From the NCBI GenBank assembly GCA_016708825.1, contig JADJEZ010000016.1, positions 4,026 to 68,025 of the forward strand: a stretch of 64,000 nt of DNA, in the 5' to 3' direction. This stretch comes from Betaproteobacteria bacterium (GTDB lineage Bacteria > Pseudomonadota > Gammaproteobacteria > Burkholderiales > Usitatibacteraceae). Positions 26,752 through 37,828 of the stretch are shown here, piece after piece. The notes below the pieces were generated by a model. The model saw only the letters and a list, made by a program, of their open reading frames with translations, had not been told where the DNA came from and did not search any database. Both the position numbers and the translations under genes were made by a program. Positions within the stretch are counted from its first letter, which is position 1; every line of letters starts with the position of its first letter.

Positions 26752-28737
26752 CTAGAACCTTCCGTACCAGCTCACGTACCAGAGGGTGAGGAGCGCGAAC
26801 ACGCCCAGGAGCATCGTGAACGCGTAGTGGTAGACGAATCCCGTCTGGACCCTGCGGGCGAATCCCGCGAACCAGCCGACGAGCTTCGCGGTCCCGTTCA
26901 CCATGATGCCGTCGATGACCGTGCGGTCGCCCCAGGTCCACAGGCCCGCGCCGAGCCCGCGCGCGCCGCCGGCGAAGAACCAGTCGTTGAAGTCGTCGAA
27001 GCCGTACTTGCGCTCGAGGACGGTGGCGAGGACGCCGGACTTCGCCTTGATCTTCGCCGGGAGGTCGGGGCGCACGAGGTAGAGGTAACCCGCGAGCCCC
27101 GCGCCCGCGAGCGCCAGCCAGAAGGGCGCCGTCCCGAGGGCGTTGAGCACCATGGAGCCCGCGCCGTGGAAGTGCTTCGCCATCTCCGCCATGGTCGCGC
27201 TGGGCGCGATCGACTGGCCGAACCAGCCGCCGTAGAGCATCGGCTCGATCGCGACCCAGCCGATGAGGGCCGAGGGAACGGCGAGCAGCACCAGCGGCAC
27301 CGTGACCACCCACGGGCTTTCGTGCGGCTTGCCCCCGTGGCCGTGCCCGTCGTGGCCGTCGGTGTGGCCGGCATCGAATCGCTCCTCGCCGTGGAAGGCG
27401 AAGAAGACCAGCCGGAAGGAATAGAAGGCGCCCACGAAGACGCCCGCGAGTGCCAGCGCCCAGGCAAACCCCGCGCCCGGCGTCTGGGAAAGGTGCAGCG
27501 CCTCGATGATCGAGTCTTTGGAGAAGAAGCCGGCGAAGGGCGGCAGGCCCGCATTGGCGAGCGCGCCCGCGAGCACCGTGAGGTAGGTGACGGGCATGTA
27601 CTTGCGAAGCCCCCCCATCCGGCGCATGTCCTGCTCGTGATGCAGCGCGATGATGACCGAGCCCGCGCCCAGGAAGAGCACGGCCTTGAAGAAGGCGTGC
27701 GTCATCAGGTGGAAGATCGCCACCGGGTAGGCCGCCGCCCCCAGCGCCATCGTCATGTAGCCCAGCTGCGAGAGCGTCGAGTAGGCGACCACCCGCTTGA
27801 TGTCGGTCTGGACGATGGCCATGAGCGCCATGAAGAAGGCGGTGATGGCCCCGATCACGATCACGAGGGACAGCGCGGTCTGCGAGAGCTCGAACAGCGG
27901 CGACATGCGCGCCACCATGAAGATGCCGGCGGTCACCATGGTCGCGGCGTGGATCAGCGCGGAGATCGGCGTCGGGCCCTCCATGGAGTCCGGCAGCCAC
28001 ACGTGCAGCGGGAACTGCGCGCTCTTGCCCATGGCGCCCACGAAGAGCCCGATGCACACGATCGTGCCCAGCGCCACCGGGTTGCCGGGTACGAGATCGA
28101 TGGCGACATGGGCCAGCGTCGGCGCCTTGACGAACACCGTCGCGTAGTCGAGCGTGCCGAAGTACGCGAACACGAAGCCGATGGCCAGCAGGAACCCGAA
28201 GTCGCCCACGCGGTTCACGAGGAAGGCCTTGAGGTTCGCGTACACCGCCGTGGGCCGCTTGAACCAGAAGCCGATGAGCAGGTAGGACACGAGGCCCACC
28301 GCCTCCCACCCGAAGAAGAGCTGGACGAAGTTGTCCGCCATCACCAGCATCAGCATCGCGAAGGTGAAGAGCGAGATGTACGCGAAGAAGCGCTGGTAGC
28401 CGGGATCGTCGGCCATGTAGCCGATGGTGTAGACGTGCACCATGAGCGACACGAAGGTGACCACCACCATCATCACGGCGGTCAGCCGGTCGACCAGGAA
28501 GCCCACGTGGATCGAATACCCCTCGCCCGAGAGCCACGTGTAGAGCGCCCCGGCGAACGAGTTCCCCGCGGCCACCTCGCGCAGGAGCACGAGCGAGGCG
28601 ACGAGCGAGATGGCCACGGAGGCGATCGTCACCGTGTGCGAGAAGGCGCGGCCCAGCTTCCAGCCGAGGAAGCCCGCGAGCGCCGCCCCCGCGAGCGGGG
28701 CGAAGGCGGCGATGGTGGCGACCGTCATCAGCTCCAT
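26752..28737 (-). CDS. nuoL: NADH-quinone oxidoreductase subunit L
   Basis: NuoL is the distal antiporter-like subunit of complex I, with a C-terminal lateral helix that runs along NuoM and NuoN. The 661-residue length is typical. The pump-domain segments FFGWEAVGLVSYLLIGFW and SAQFPLHVWLPDSMEGPTP are clear. A His/Gly-rich loop (HTDGHDGHGHGGKPHE, around residues 458-473) is an extra surface insertion with no known role. The gene lies seven bases downstream of nuoK. Confidence 0.96.
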   Translation of the reverse strand: MELMTVATIAAFAPLAGAALAGFLGWKLGRAFSHTVTIASVAISLVASLVLLREVAAGNSFAGALYTWLSGEGYSIHVGFLVDRLTAVMMVVVTFVSLMVHVYTIGYMADDPGYQRFFAYISLFTFAMLMLVMADNFVQLFFGWEAVGLVSYLLIGFWFKRPTAVYANLKAFLVNRVGDFGFLLAIGFVFAYFGTLDYATVFVKAPTLAHVAIDLVPGNPVALGTIVCIGLFVGAMGKSAQFPLHVWLPDSMEGPTPISALIHAATMVTAGIFMVARMSPLFELSQTALSLVIVIGAITAFFMALMAIVQTDIKRVVAYSTLSQLGYMTMALGAAAYPVAIFHLMTHAFFKAVLFLGAGSVIIALHHEQDMRRMGGLRKYMPVTYLTVLAGALANAGLPPFAGFFSKDSIIEALHLSQTPGAGFAWALALAGVFVGAFYSFRLVFFAFHGEERFDAGHTDGHDGHGHGGKPHESPWVVTVPLVLLAVPSALIGWVAIEPMLYGGWFGQSIAPSATMAEMAKHFHGAGSMVLNALGTAPFWLALAGAGLAGYLYLVRPDLPAKIKAKSGVLATVLERKYGFDDFNDWFFAGGARGLGAGLWTWGDRTVIDGIMVNGTAKLVGWFAGFARRVQTGFVYHYAFTMLLGVFALLTLWYVSWYGRF

Positions 28738-28744
28738 CGGCGCC

Positions 28745-29050
28745 TCATCCTTTCAGGGAGCTCATGTCGTCGACGTTGATCGACTTCAGGTTCCGGAAGA
28801 GCGTGACGAGGATCGCGAGCCCGATGGCGGACTCGGCCGCGGCCACCGTGAGGATGAAGAACACGAAGACCTGCCCCGCGGGGTCGCCCAGGAAGTGCGA
28901 GAAGGCGATGAAGTTCAGGTTCACCGCGAGCAGCATCAGCTCGATGGCCATGAGGATCACGATGAGGTTCTTGCGGTTGAGGAAGATGCCCGCCACCGCG
29001 ATGGCGAAGAGAACCGCGCCGAGAACGAGGAAGTGGCTGAGCGGAATCAT
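28745..29050 (-). CDS. nuoK: NADH-quinone oxidoreductase subunit K
   Basis: NuoK is a 101-residue, three-helix membrane subunit of complex I related to MrpC. The conserved membrane glutamates are visible in MAIELMLLAVNLNF and TVAAAESAIGLA, and they take part in the proton path. The start overlaps the nuoJ stop by ATGA (29047-29050). Confidence 0.96.
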   Translation of the reverse strand: MIPLSHFLVLGAVLFAIAVAGIFLNRKNLIVILMAIELMLLAVNLNFIAFSHFLGDPAGQVFVFFILTVAAAESAIGLAILVTLFRNLKSINVDDMSSLKG

Positions 29051-29649
29051 GGCCCGCCCCCCGTGCCGTCCGCGCCCTGGTCCTTCACGATCTTCAGGCG
29101 CCCCGCCTTGGTCGCGGAGAGCTGCGTGGCCGCGTCCTGGTAGCGCGTCTCCTTGCGCCGGCGCAGCGTGAGCGCGATGGCGGCCACGATCGCCACGAGG
29201 AGCACCACGGCGGCCAGCTCGAACGGGAAGACGTAATCGGTGTAGAGAATGCGCCCGAGTTCCTTGGTGTTCGAGTACCCGGCCGGCGGCGCGCCCGGCG
29301 AGGGCGCCTCGCGGGAGGCGAGCACGAGCGTCATCTCGATCGCCATCAGCAGGCCCACGCCGCCGGCGAGCGGCACGTGGCGCCAGAATCCCTCGCGAAG
29401 CTTGTCGAAGTTGATGTCGAGCATCATCACCACGAAGAGGAAGAGCACCATCACCGCGCCGACGTAGACCAGGACCAGCACCACGGCCAGGAACTCGGCG
29501 TAGAGGAGCAGCCACAGGGCCGCGGCGGAAAAGAAGGCGAGCACGAGCCACAGCACCGCGTGCACGGGGTTCCTTGCCGTGATCACGCGCAGCGCGGCCA
29601 AGAGCAGGATCGCCGCACTCACGTAGAAGGCGACAAGCGCGAGGCTCAT
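29047..29649 (-). CDS. nuoJ: NADH-quinone oxidoreductase subunit J
   Basis: NuoJ is a five-helix membrane subunit of complex I next to NuoA and NuoK. The 200-residue protein has the typical third helix region VLVYVGAVMVLFLFVVMM. A soluble C-terminal tail rich in charged residues follows the last helix. It lies one base downstream of nuoI and overlaps nuoK by four bases. Confidence 0.95.
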   Translation of the reverse strand: MSLALVAFYVSAAILLLAALRVITARNPVHAVLWLVLAFFSAAALWLLLYAEFLAVVLVLVYVGAVMVLFLFVVMMLDINFDKLREGFWRHVPLAGGVGLLMAIEMTLVLASREAPSPGAPPAGYSNTKELGRILYTDYVFPFELAAVVLLVAIVAAIALTLRRRKETRYQDAATQLSATKAGRLKIVKDQGADGTGGGP

Positions 29650-29650
29650 G

Positions 29651-30142
29651 TCAGCGGAACCTCGCGTCTTCGGCCCGGTCGGCGGCGATTCGCGCCTCGT
29701 AGCGGTCGCCGATCGCCAGGAGCACCGGCTTGGTGTAGTAGAGATCGCCCCGGGCCTCGCCGTGGTACTCGAGCACCCGCGTCTCCACGATGGAATCCAC
29801 GGGGCAGCTCTCCTCGCAGAAGCCGCAGAAGATGCACTTCGTGAGGTCGATGTCGTAGCGGGTCGTGCGCCGCGTGCCGTCCTGGCGCTCCTCGCTCTCG
29901 ATGGTGATCGCGAGCGCGGGGCACACCGCCTCGCAGAGCTTGCAGGCGATGCAGCGCTCCTCCCCGTTGGGGTAGCGCCTGAGGGCGTGCAGCCCCCGGA
30001 AGCGCGCGCTCTGCGGCGTCTTCTCCTCGGGAAAGTAGACGGTGACCTTGCGCGAGAAGAGGTGGCGGCCCGTGAGGCCCAGGCCCTTCAGGAGCTCCAC
30101 GAGCAGGAGGCTCGAGGCGATTTCCTTCGCGCGGCTCCACAT
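29651..30142 (-). CDS. nuoI: NADH-quinone oxidoreductase subunit I (8Fe ferredoxin)
   Basis: NuoI carries clusters N6a and N6b, which pass electrons toward the quinone-linked cluster N2 in NuoB. Both binding motifs are complete: CIACKLCEAVCP and CIFCGFCEESCP. The 163-residue length matches the family, with an N-terminal amphipathic helix (WSRAKEIASSLLLVELLKGL) that contacts NuoH. The start at 30142 follows the nuoH stop by five bases. Confidence 0.96.
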   Translation of the reverse strand: MWSRAKEIASSLLLVELLKGLGLTGRHLFSRKVTVYFPEEKTPQSARFRGLHALRRYPNGEERCIACKLCEAVCPALAITIESEERQDGTRRTTRYDIDLTKCIFCGFCEESCPVDSIVETRVLEYHGEARGDLYYTKPVLLAIGDRYEARIAADRAEDARFR

Positions 30143-30147
30143 GGCGG

Positions 30148-31266
30148 TCACTTCCCGAACCACAGCGAGAAGGGGGGCGTGCTCGCCAGGGGCTCGAGCA
30201 TCATCACGCCGGTCACGGCGATCCACACGAGCGTCACCGGGATGAACACCTTCCAGCCCAGGCGCATGACCTGGTCGTAGCGGTAGCGCGGAAAGGATGC
30301 GCGCACCCACAGGAAGAGGAACATGAAGAACGCGATCTTCACGAGCAGCCAGTGGATGCCGGGCGCGGCGAGGAGCCCCGCGAGCGGGACCTCGCGCAGG
30401 AAGGCGAAGTCCAGCGGCGAGAGCCAGCCGCCGAAGAACAAGAGGCTCGTGAGCGTGGAGACCAGGATCATGTTCGCGTACTCGGCGAGGAAGAAGACCG
30501 CGAAGCTCATCCCCGAGTACTCGACGTGGAATCCCGCGACCAGCTCGCTCTCGCCCTCGGCCATGTCGAAGGGGGCGCGGTTGGTCTCGGCGAGCCCGGC
30601 GATGAAGTAGACGACGAGGAAAGGCGCCAGCGGCAGCCAGAACCACTCGAGGAAGCCCCAGTCGCCGCCCTGGCGCATCACGATCTCGGTGAGATTCAGG
30701 CTCTGCCCGGCCATGAGCGCGCCCACCAGGGCGAAGCCCATGGCGATCTCGTAGGCGACCACCTGCGCGGCCGAGCGCATGGCGCCCAGGAAGGCGTACT
30801 TCGAGTTCGAGGCCCAGCCGGCGATGATGATCCCGTAGACGCCCATGGAGGCCATCGCGAGCACCACGAGGAGGCCCGCGTCCACGTTCGCGATCACCCA
30901 GCCCGGCGAGAACGGCACCACGGCCCAGACCGCGAGCGCCGGGGCCACCGCGACGATGGGCGCGAGGAAGAAGAGCCCCTTCGAGGCGCTCGACGGAACG
31001 ATGCGCTCCTTCAGGAGCAGCTTGATCGCATCCGCGATGGGCTGCAGCACGCCCATCCAGCCCACGCGGTTGGGGCCGCGGCGGACCTGGATCCAGCCGA
31101 TCACCCAGCGCTCGACGAGCTGGTAGTAGAGGACGGTGAGCAAGAGCGGCACGAGCACGGCGACGATGCCCGCGAGGGACTTCGCGAAAATCCAGGCGTG
31201 GGACCCCCAGACCGGGCCGAACCAGCCCCGGAAGGCGTCCTGGACGGTGCCGGCGAATTCCATCAT
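30148..31266 (-). CDS. nuoH: NADH-quinone oxidoreductase subunit H
   Basis: NuoH is the membrane subunit that forms part of the quinone chamber and connects the peripheral arm to the proton pumps. The 372-residue protein has the signature regions RRGPNRVGWMGVLQPIADAIK and GLAETNRAPFDMAEGESELV. Two adjacent ATGs exist; the first (31266) overlaps the nuoG stop by ATGA and is taken as the start. No defects are seen. Confidence 0.95.
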   Translation of the reverse strand: MMEFAGTVQDAFRGWFGPVWGSHAWIFAKSLAGIVAVLVPLLLTVLYYQLVERWVIGWIQVRRGPNRVGWMGVLQPIADAIKLLLKERIVPSSASKGLFFLAPIVAVAPALAVWAVVPFSPGWVIANVDAGLLVVLAMASMGVYGIIIAGWASNSKYAFLGAMRSAAQVVAYEIAMGFALVGALMAGQSLNLTEIVMRQGGDWGFLEWFWLPLAPFLVVYFIAGLAETNRAPFDMAEGESELVAGFHVEYSGMSFAVFFLAEYANMILVSTLTSLLFFGGWLSPLDFAFLREVPLAGLLAAPGIHWLLVKIAFFMFLFLWVRASFPRYRYDQVMRLGWKVFIPVTLVWIAVTGVMMLEPLASTPPFSLWFGK

Positions 31267-33616
31267 GCCTCGGCCTCCGGGACGGCCTTCGCGATCGCGA
31301 GGGCGCCTTCGCCCAGGGCCACCGTCTCGGCGATGCCGCGAGCCACGCGCACGCACCCGTCGGGAAGCGCCGGGTCGATCGCGAGCGGGAGCTCGGTCTC
31401 GCCGTCGCCCTGGGTCAGGCGCACCCGGTCGCCCGGCACGAGGCCGGCGGCGAGCGCCGTGGCGGCGTTCATGCGCGCGGTCGCCGCGGCTTTCGCGTCC
31501 GCGGTCCTCTGCAGCGCGGGCGCACGCCGCACCTGCGCGTCCGTCGCGTAGACGGGCCATTCGGCCACGCGTTCCAGCCCACCCGCGGTCGCGCCCAGCG
31601 TGAACGGGAACGGCTCGAGTTCGTTGGAAAGCCCGGCGTCGGCCCACGCCTGGAGATCCGGCGCGATGGATGCCCGCACCGCTTCCAGCGTCTGCGCCTC
31701 GAAGCCGGGCAGCCCCAGCATCGCGCCCAGCATGCGCAGCACCTTCCAGCCCGGGCGTGTCTCGCCACGGGGTTTCGTCGCCGCGCGGAAAGACTGCACG
31801 CGGCCTTCCATGTTCACGAACGTGCCGGCGGTCTCCGCGGACGGCGCGATGGGCAGGATCACGTGGGCGTACTCCGGCGCCCAGCATCGCCAGGAGGTGA
31901 GCGCCACCACGAACTCGGCCTTGCCGAGCGCGGCGATTGCCGCCGGCGCGCGCGCCGCGTCGCGCTCCGGCTCGAATCCGGCCACGACGAAGGCCTTGCG
32001 CGGGTCGGCGATCATCGCGCGCGTGTCCAGCCCCCCTTCCGCGGGACTGGCGCCGGCGAGCTGGCCCCGACGCTGTTCGCATTCTGCGCCGGCACGCCGA
32101 GCGTGGCGCCGGTCAGGCGCGCGATCTCGTGGGCGATCGCCGCGAGGACCGCGTAGTCCGGGTGCTGCTGCGCATAGCTGCCCAGGAGGATCGCGGCACG
32201 CTCGCGGTTGGCGAGGCTCGCCGCGATGGCGCGCGCTTCGTCTCCCACGACGACGTTCGCCGCCGCCTTCGCGACCTCGCCCTCGAGGGGCTTTCCGGCG
32301 GCCTCGGCCACCGCTTTCGCAACCGAGGCGAGGGCCGTCGCGAGCCCCGAAGGCCGCGCCACGAGGCGGTTGGCCACCGGCATCAGGAGGTCGTCGTCGG
32401 CCACGTGCACCACGTTCACCGCGAGGCCGTGCGTCGCGCCCTGGCGCAGGCGGTTGGCGAGGAGCGGCTGCTCCTTGCGGATCGTCGCACCCACGAGCAG
32501 CACCGCCTGCTGGCGTCCCAGCTCGGACACCTGCATGCCGAGCCACGGAGCGCCGGCGAAGCGGGCGCGCGAATCCAGCGCCCGGAAATGGTAGTCGAGG
32601 TTGCCGGTGCCGAACCCGCGCGCAAGGCCGGCCGCGAGGTGCAACTCCTCGAGGGTGAGCGTGGGCGAGGCGAGCATCCCCAGCGCGGCCGGTCCGTGCT
32701 TCGCCGCGACCTCCTTGAGCCCCGTGGCCACCGCTTCCAGTGCCTCGGGCCAGTCGACCTCGGTCCACGCGCCGTCCCGGCACACCATCGGGCGCGTGAG
32801 GCGGTCCTCGGTGTTGAGGCCCTCGTAGGCGAAGCGGTCGCGGTCCGAGAGCCAGCATTCGTTGACGGCCTCGTTGTCGAAGGGGACCACGCGCATCACG
32901 CGCTCGTCCTTCACCTGCATCACGAGGTTCGAGCCCAGCCCGTCGTGCGGCGAGACCGACTTGCGCCGCGCCAGCTCCCAGGTGCGCGCGGAGTAGCGGA
33001 AGGGCTTCGAGGTGAGTGCGCCAACGGGGCACAGGTCGATCATGTTGCCGGAGAGTTCTGAATCCACCGTGCGGCTCACGAAGGTGAGGATCTCGGCGTG
33101 CTCGCCGCGCCCGGCCATGCCGAGCTCCATCACCCCGGCGATCTCCTGGCCGAAGCGCACGCAGCGCGTGCAGTGGATGCAGCGCGTCATGTCGGTGCTG
33201 ATGAGCGGGCCCAGGTTCTTGTTCACCACGACGCGCTTGTCTTCCTCGTAGCGCGAGCTCGACCCGCCGTAGCCCACGGCGAGGTCCTGCAGCTGGCATT
33301 CGCCGCCCTGGTCGCAGATGGGGCAGTCGAGCGGGTGGTTGATGAGCAGGAACTCCATCACGCCCTTCTGGGCGTTCACGGCAGGCTCCGACCGGGTCCA
33401 CACCTTCATGCCCTCGGTGGCGGGCGTGGCGCAGGCCGGCAGCGGCTTGGGCGCCTTTTCCACCTGCACGAGGCACATGCGGCAGTTGGCCGCGATGGAG
33501 AGCTTCCGGTGGTAACAGAAATGCGGCACGAAGGTGCCGAGCTTCTCCGCGGCGTGCATCACCGTGGCGCCGGGCTCGACCTGGACGGGTTGGCCGTCTA
33601 TCTCGAGGTTCACCAT
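31263..33616 (-). CDS. nuoG: NADH-quinone oxidoreductase subunit G, one frameshift in this sequence
   Basis: NuoG is the large iron-sulfur subunit of the NADH-oxidising module. The N-terminal [2Fe-2S] region (HFCYHRKLSIAANCRMCLVQ), the His-Cys motif NHPLDCPICDQGGECQLQD and the 4Fe-4S motif CIHCTRCVRF are present, followed by the molybdopterin-oxidoreductase-like domain. Reading is continuous from the ATG at 33616 to about 32065 and then resumes in another frame (from AEGGLDTRAM) to the stop at 31263. One missing C near 32062-32066 would restore the frame. A sequencing indel is the likely cause. Confidence 0.9.
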
Positions 33617-33618
33617 GG

Positions 33619-34956
<1,338 letters not shown>

Positions 34957-34975
34957 GGGAAAACCCCGAGGCGAC

Positions 34976-35461
34976 TCACTTGCGCAGCTCCTCGATGAGC
35001 GCGTCGAGCTTGTCGGCAGACATGTGGCTGCACATGCGCTTGTTGTCCACGAGCAGCACGGGCGCGTCCCCGCAGGCGCCCAGGCACTCGCCCTCGCGCA
35101 GCGTCACCGCGCCGTCGGCGCTCGTCTCGCCGAACCCCACCCCGAGCCTCGCCTTCAGGCGCTCGGCCGCGTCCACGCCGCCCGAGAGCGCGCACGGCAG
35201 GTTCGTGCACACCGTGACCTTGTGCCGCCCGCCGGGCTTCAGGTTGTACATGTTGTAGAAGGTCGCCACCTCATAGACCGCGACCGGGGCCATGCCGAGC
35301 AGCTTCGCGACCGCCTCCATCGCCTCGTCGGGCAGCCACCCGTGCTCGTCCTGGGCGATCGCGAGCGCGGCCATCACCGCGGACTGCTTCTGGTCCGCCG
35401 GGTACTTGGCGACCTCCCGGTCGATCCGGGCCCGTGCGGCGTCGGAGAGCACGCCCATCAC
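34976..35461 (-). CDS. nuoE: NADH-quinone oxidoreductase subunit E
   Basis: NuoE carries the [2Fe-2S] cluster N1a of the NADH module and has a thioredoxin-like fold. The 161-residue protein has the four cysteine ligands in CTNLPCALS and GECLGACGDAPVLLV. Its start codon overlaps the stop of an inserted cupin gene by ATGA, which is not the usual nuoD-nuoE junction. Confidence 0.95.
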   Translation of the reverse strand: MMGVLSDAARARIDREVAKYPADQKQSAVMAALAIAQDEHGWLPDEAMEAVAKLLGMAPVAVYEVATFYNMYNLKPGGRHKVTVCTNLPCALSGGVDAAERLKARLGVGFGETSADGAVTLREGECLGACGDAPVLLVDNKRMCSHMSADKLDALIEELRK

Positions 35462-35973
35462 TCGCCCTTCCAGTAGTCGACGCCCGCGTCGGCCATCGTC
35501 ATGTGGCGAAGGCGCGCTTCGCCCGAGCCGCCGAACGCGCCGATCTTGCCGGAGTCCGGGTACTCGCAGACTTCCGCCGGCATCATGGTGCTCACGGAGA
35601 GGTAGGCGAGCTCGGCATCGGAATCGTTCACGATCTGGTGCGCGGTCTCGGGGCCGCCCACCGGGCAGCAGATGACGTCGCCGGCGCGCACCTTGCGGCG
35701 CTCCTTGCCATAACGCAGGGTGCCCTCGCCGCGCACGATGAAGAACATCTCCTCTTCGGCGCGATGGCTGTGAAACGGGCAGGAGGTCTTCCCCGGCGGG
35801 ACCACGTCGTAGGAATACCCCAGGTTCTTCGCGCCCACGAGCGGCCCGATGCGCACCGCGTCGGCCTCGAACTTCCCGCCCACGGCGGAGAAGTGCTCGA
35901 GCGCGAGTTCGTCCAGGTTGACCACCCGCGAGTCGATCGCCCGCTTCGGCGCGGCCTCGTCATGCTTGCTCAT
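35458..35973 (-). CDS. Cupin-domain protein inserted in the nuo operon
   Basis: This 171-residue protein has a single cupin fold with both conserved motifs: PFHSHRAEEEMFFIVRG (metal ligands H68, H70 and a glutamate near 74-75) and GDVICCPVGGPETAHQIVN (H112). It resembles sugar-isomerase-like or small-molecule-binding cupins, but no function can be assigned. It lies between nuoD and nuoE with four-base ATGA overlaps at both ends, so it is translationally coupled to complex I genes. That position suggests a role in assembly or redox sensing, which is inference. It has no iron-sulfur motif. Confidence 0.85.
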   Translation of the reverse strand: MSKHDEAAPKRAIDSRVVNLDELALEHFSAVGGKFEADAVRIGPLVGAKNLGYSYDVVPPGKTSCPFHSHRAEEEMFFIVRGEGTLRYGKERRKVRAGDVICCPVGGPETAHQIVNDSDAELAYLSVSTMMPAEVCEYPDSGKIGAFGGSGEARLRHMTMADAGVDYWKGE

Positions 35974-37223
35974 CGGTCGATCTCCCCGAACACGATGTCC
36001 ATGGTGCCGATGATGGCGACCACGTCCGCGATCATGTGGCCCTTCACCATCTCGTCCATGGCCGCCAGGTGCGGGAAGCCCGGCGCGCGGATCTTCAGGC
36101 GCCACGGCTTGTTGGCCCCGTCGGAGACGAGGTAGATGCCGAATTCCCCCTTCGGGTGCTCGACGGCCGCGTAGACCTCGCCCGGCGGCACGTGCATGCC
36201 CTCGGTGAACAGCTTGAAATGGTGGATCAGCTCCTCCATGGAGGCCTTCATCTCCACGCGCGAGGGGGGTGCGACCTTGTGGTCGCCCGTGATCACCGGG
36301 CCGGGATTGGCGCGCAGCCACGCGATGCACTGGCCGATGATGCGGTTCGATTCGCGCATCTCCTGCACGCGCACCAGGTAGCGGTCGTAGCAGTCGCCCT
36401 CCGAGCCCACGGGGATGTCGAAGTCCATCCGGTCGTAGACCTCGTAGGGCTGCTTCTTCCTCAGGTCCCAGGCGATGCCGGAGCCGCGCAGCATCGGGCC
36501 CGTGAAGCCCAGGGCCTGGGCGCGTTCCGGGCTCACCACGCCGATGCCCACCGTGCGCTGCTTCCAGATGCGGTTCTCCGTGAGGAGCGTCTCGTAGTCG
36601 TCCACGTACGCCGGGAAGCGGCGCGTGAAGTCCTCGATGAAGTCGAGGAGCGAGCCCTGGCGGTTGGCGTTCAGGCGGGTGATCTCGGCCGCGCTGCGGC
36701 TGCGGGTGGACTCGTACTGCGGCATGCGCTCGGGGAGATCCCGGTAGACGCCGCCGGGGCGGTAGTAGGCCGCGTGCATGCGCGCGCCGGAGACCGCCTC
36801 GTACATGTCGAAGAGGTCCTCGCGCTCGCGGAAGGCGTAGAGGAACACCGTCATGGCGCCCACGTCGAGCGCGTGCGAGCCGATCCACAGGAGGTGGTTG
36901 AGTATCCGCGTGATCTCGTCGAACATCACGCGGATGTACTGCGCGCGCTCGGGGACCGCCACGCCCACGAGCTTTTCTATCGCCATCACGTAGGCGTGCT
37001 CGTTGGCCATCATCGACACGTAGTCGAGGCGGTCCATGTAGGGCACGGACTGCACCCAGGTACGCGTCTCGGCAAGCTTTTCGGTCCCGCGATGAAGCAG
37101 ACCGATGTGCGGGTCGGCGCGCTGCACCACTTCGCCGTCCAGCTCCAGCACCAGCCGCAGCACCCCGTGCGCCGCAGGATGCTGAGGTCCGAAGTTCATC
37201 GTGTAGTTCTTGATCTCGGCCAT
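35970..37223 (-). CDS. nuoD: NADH-quinone oxidoreductase subunit D (49 kDa)
   Basis: NuoD lines the quinone-binding cavity next to NuoB and is related to the large subunit of NiFe hydrogenases without its metal site. The 417-residue protein starts with the typical NFGPQHPAAHGVLRL and contains HIGLLHRGTEKLAE and the C-terminal DIVFGEIDR. Its start shares one base with the nuoC stop. Its 3' end overlaps the inserted cupin gene by four bases. Confidence 0.97.
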   Translation of the reverse strand: MAEIKNYTMNFGPQHPAAHGVLRLVLELDGEVVQRADPHIGLLHRGTEKLAETRTWVQSVPYMDRLDYVSMMANEHAYVMAIEKLVGVAVPERAQYIRVMFDEITRILNHLLWIGSHALDVGAMTVFLYAFREREDLFDMYEAVSGARMHAAYYRPGGVYRDLPERMPQYESTRSRSAAEITRLNANRQGSLLDFIEDFTRRFPAYVDDYETLLTENRIWKQRTVGIGVVSPERAQALGFTGPMLRGSGIAWDLRKKQPYEVYDRMDFDIPVGSEGDCYDRYLVRVQEMRESNRIIGQCIAWLRANPGPVITGDHKVAPPSRVEMKASMEELIHHFKLFTEGMHVPPGEVYAAVEHPKGEFGIYLVSDGANKPWRLKIRAPGFPHLAAMDEMVKGHMIADVVAIIGTMDIVFGEIDR

Positions 37224-37825
37224 CAGCTTTTTCCCGCCCCGTAGCTGTCCTCGCGGATGACGCGCGGGACGATCTCGCGCGGCTCGATGGTGACCGGCTG
37301 GTAGATCACGCGCTTCTGCACCGGGTCGTAGCGCATCTCGACGTGCCCGGAGACGGGGAAGTCCTTCCGGAAAGGGTGCCCCATGAAGCCGTAGTCGGTG
37401 AGGATGCGGCGCAGGTCCGGGTGGCCCTCGAAGACCACCCCGTAGAGGTCGAAGGCCTCGCGCTCGTACCAGTTGGCGGCGGGCCAGACGTCGATCACGG
37501 AATCGACCCCGGGAAAGCCGTCGTCCGGGCAGAACACCTTCACCCGCAGGCGCCGGTTGTGGCGCAGCGACAGCAGGTGCAGCAGCACCGCGAAGCGCGG
37601 GCCGGCGGGCGGGGCGTCGCCGAAGCCCTCGTAGTCGTTCGCGCACAGGTCGACCAGGGTGGAAAAGGCGAGCGTCTCGTCGTCGCGCAGCACCCGCGCG
37701 GCCTCGACGAGATCTGCCGCCGCCACTTCGATCGTGAGCTCGCCGCGGTCGGCCACGGCGCGCACGAGCTTCTCCCCGAGCGCGGCGGCCACGTCCCTCT
37801 CGAGGGACCGGATCGCGTCGCCCAT
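37223..37825 (-). CDS. nuoC: NADH-quinone oxidoreductase subunit C (30 kDa)
   Basis: NuoC is a structural subunit of the peripheral arm of complex I. The 200-residue protein has the signature NWYEREAFDLYGVVFEGHPDL and the conserved FRKDFPVSGHVEMRYD near the C-terminus. NuoC and NuoD are separate genes here, unlike the fused nuoCD of enterobacteria. It lies three bases downstream of nuoB. Confidence 0.95.
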   Translation of the reverse strand: MGDAIRSLERDVAAALGEKLVRAVADRGELTIEVAAADLVEAARVLRDDETLAFSTLVDLCANDYEGFGDAPPAGPRFAVLLHLLSLRHNRRLRVKVFCPDDGFPGVDSVIDVWPAANWYEREAFDLYGVVFEGHPDLRRILTDYGFMGHPFRKDFPVSGHVEMRYDPVQKRVIYQPVTIEPREIVPRVIREDSYGAGKS

Positions 37826-37828
37826 CGC

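Noticed and set aside
27321..27368. His/Gly-rich stretch in nuoL as a separate metal-binding peptide
   Set aside because: It is an in-frame surface loop of NuoL and has no independent start or context.
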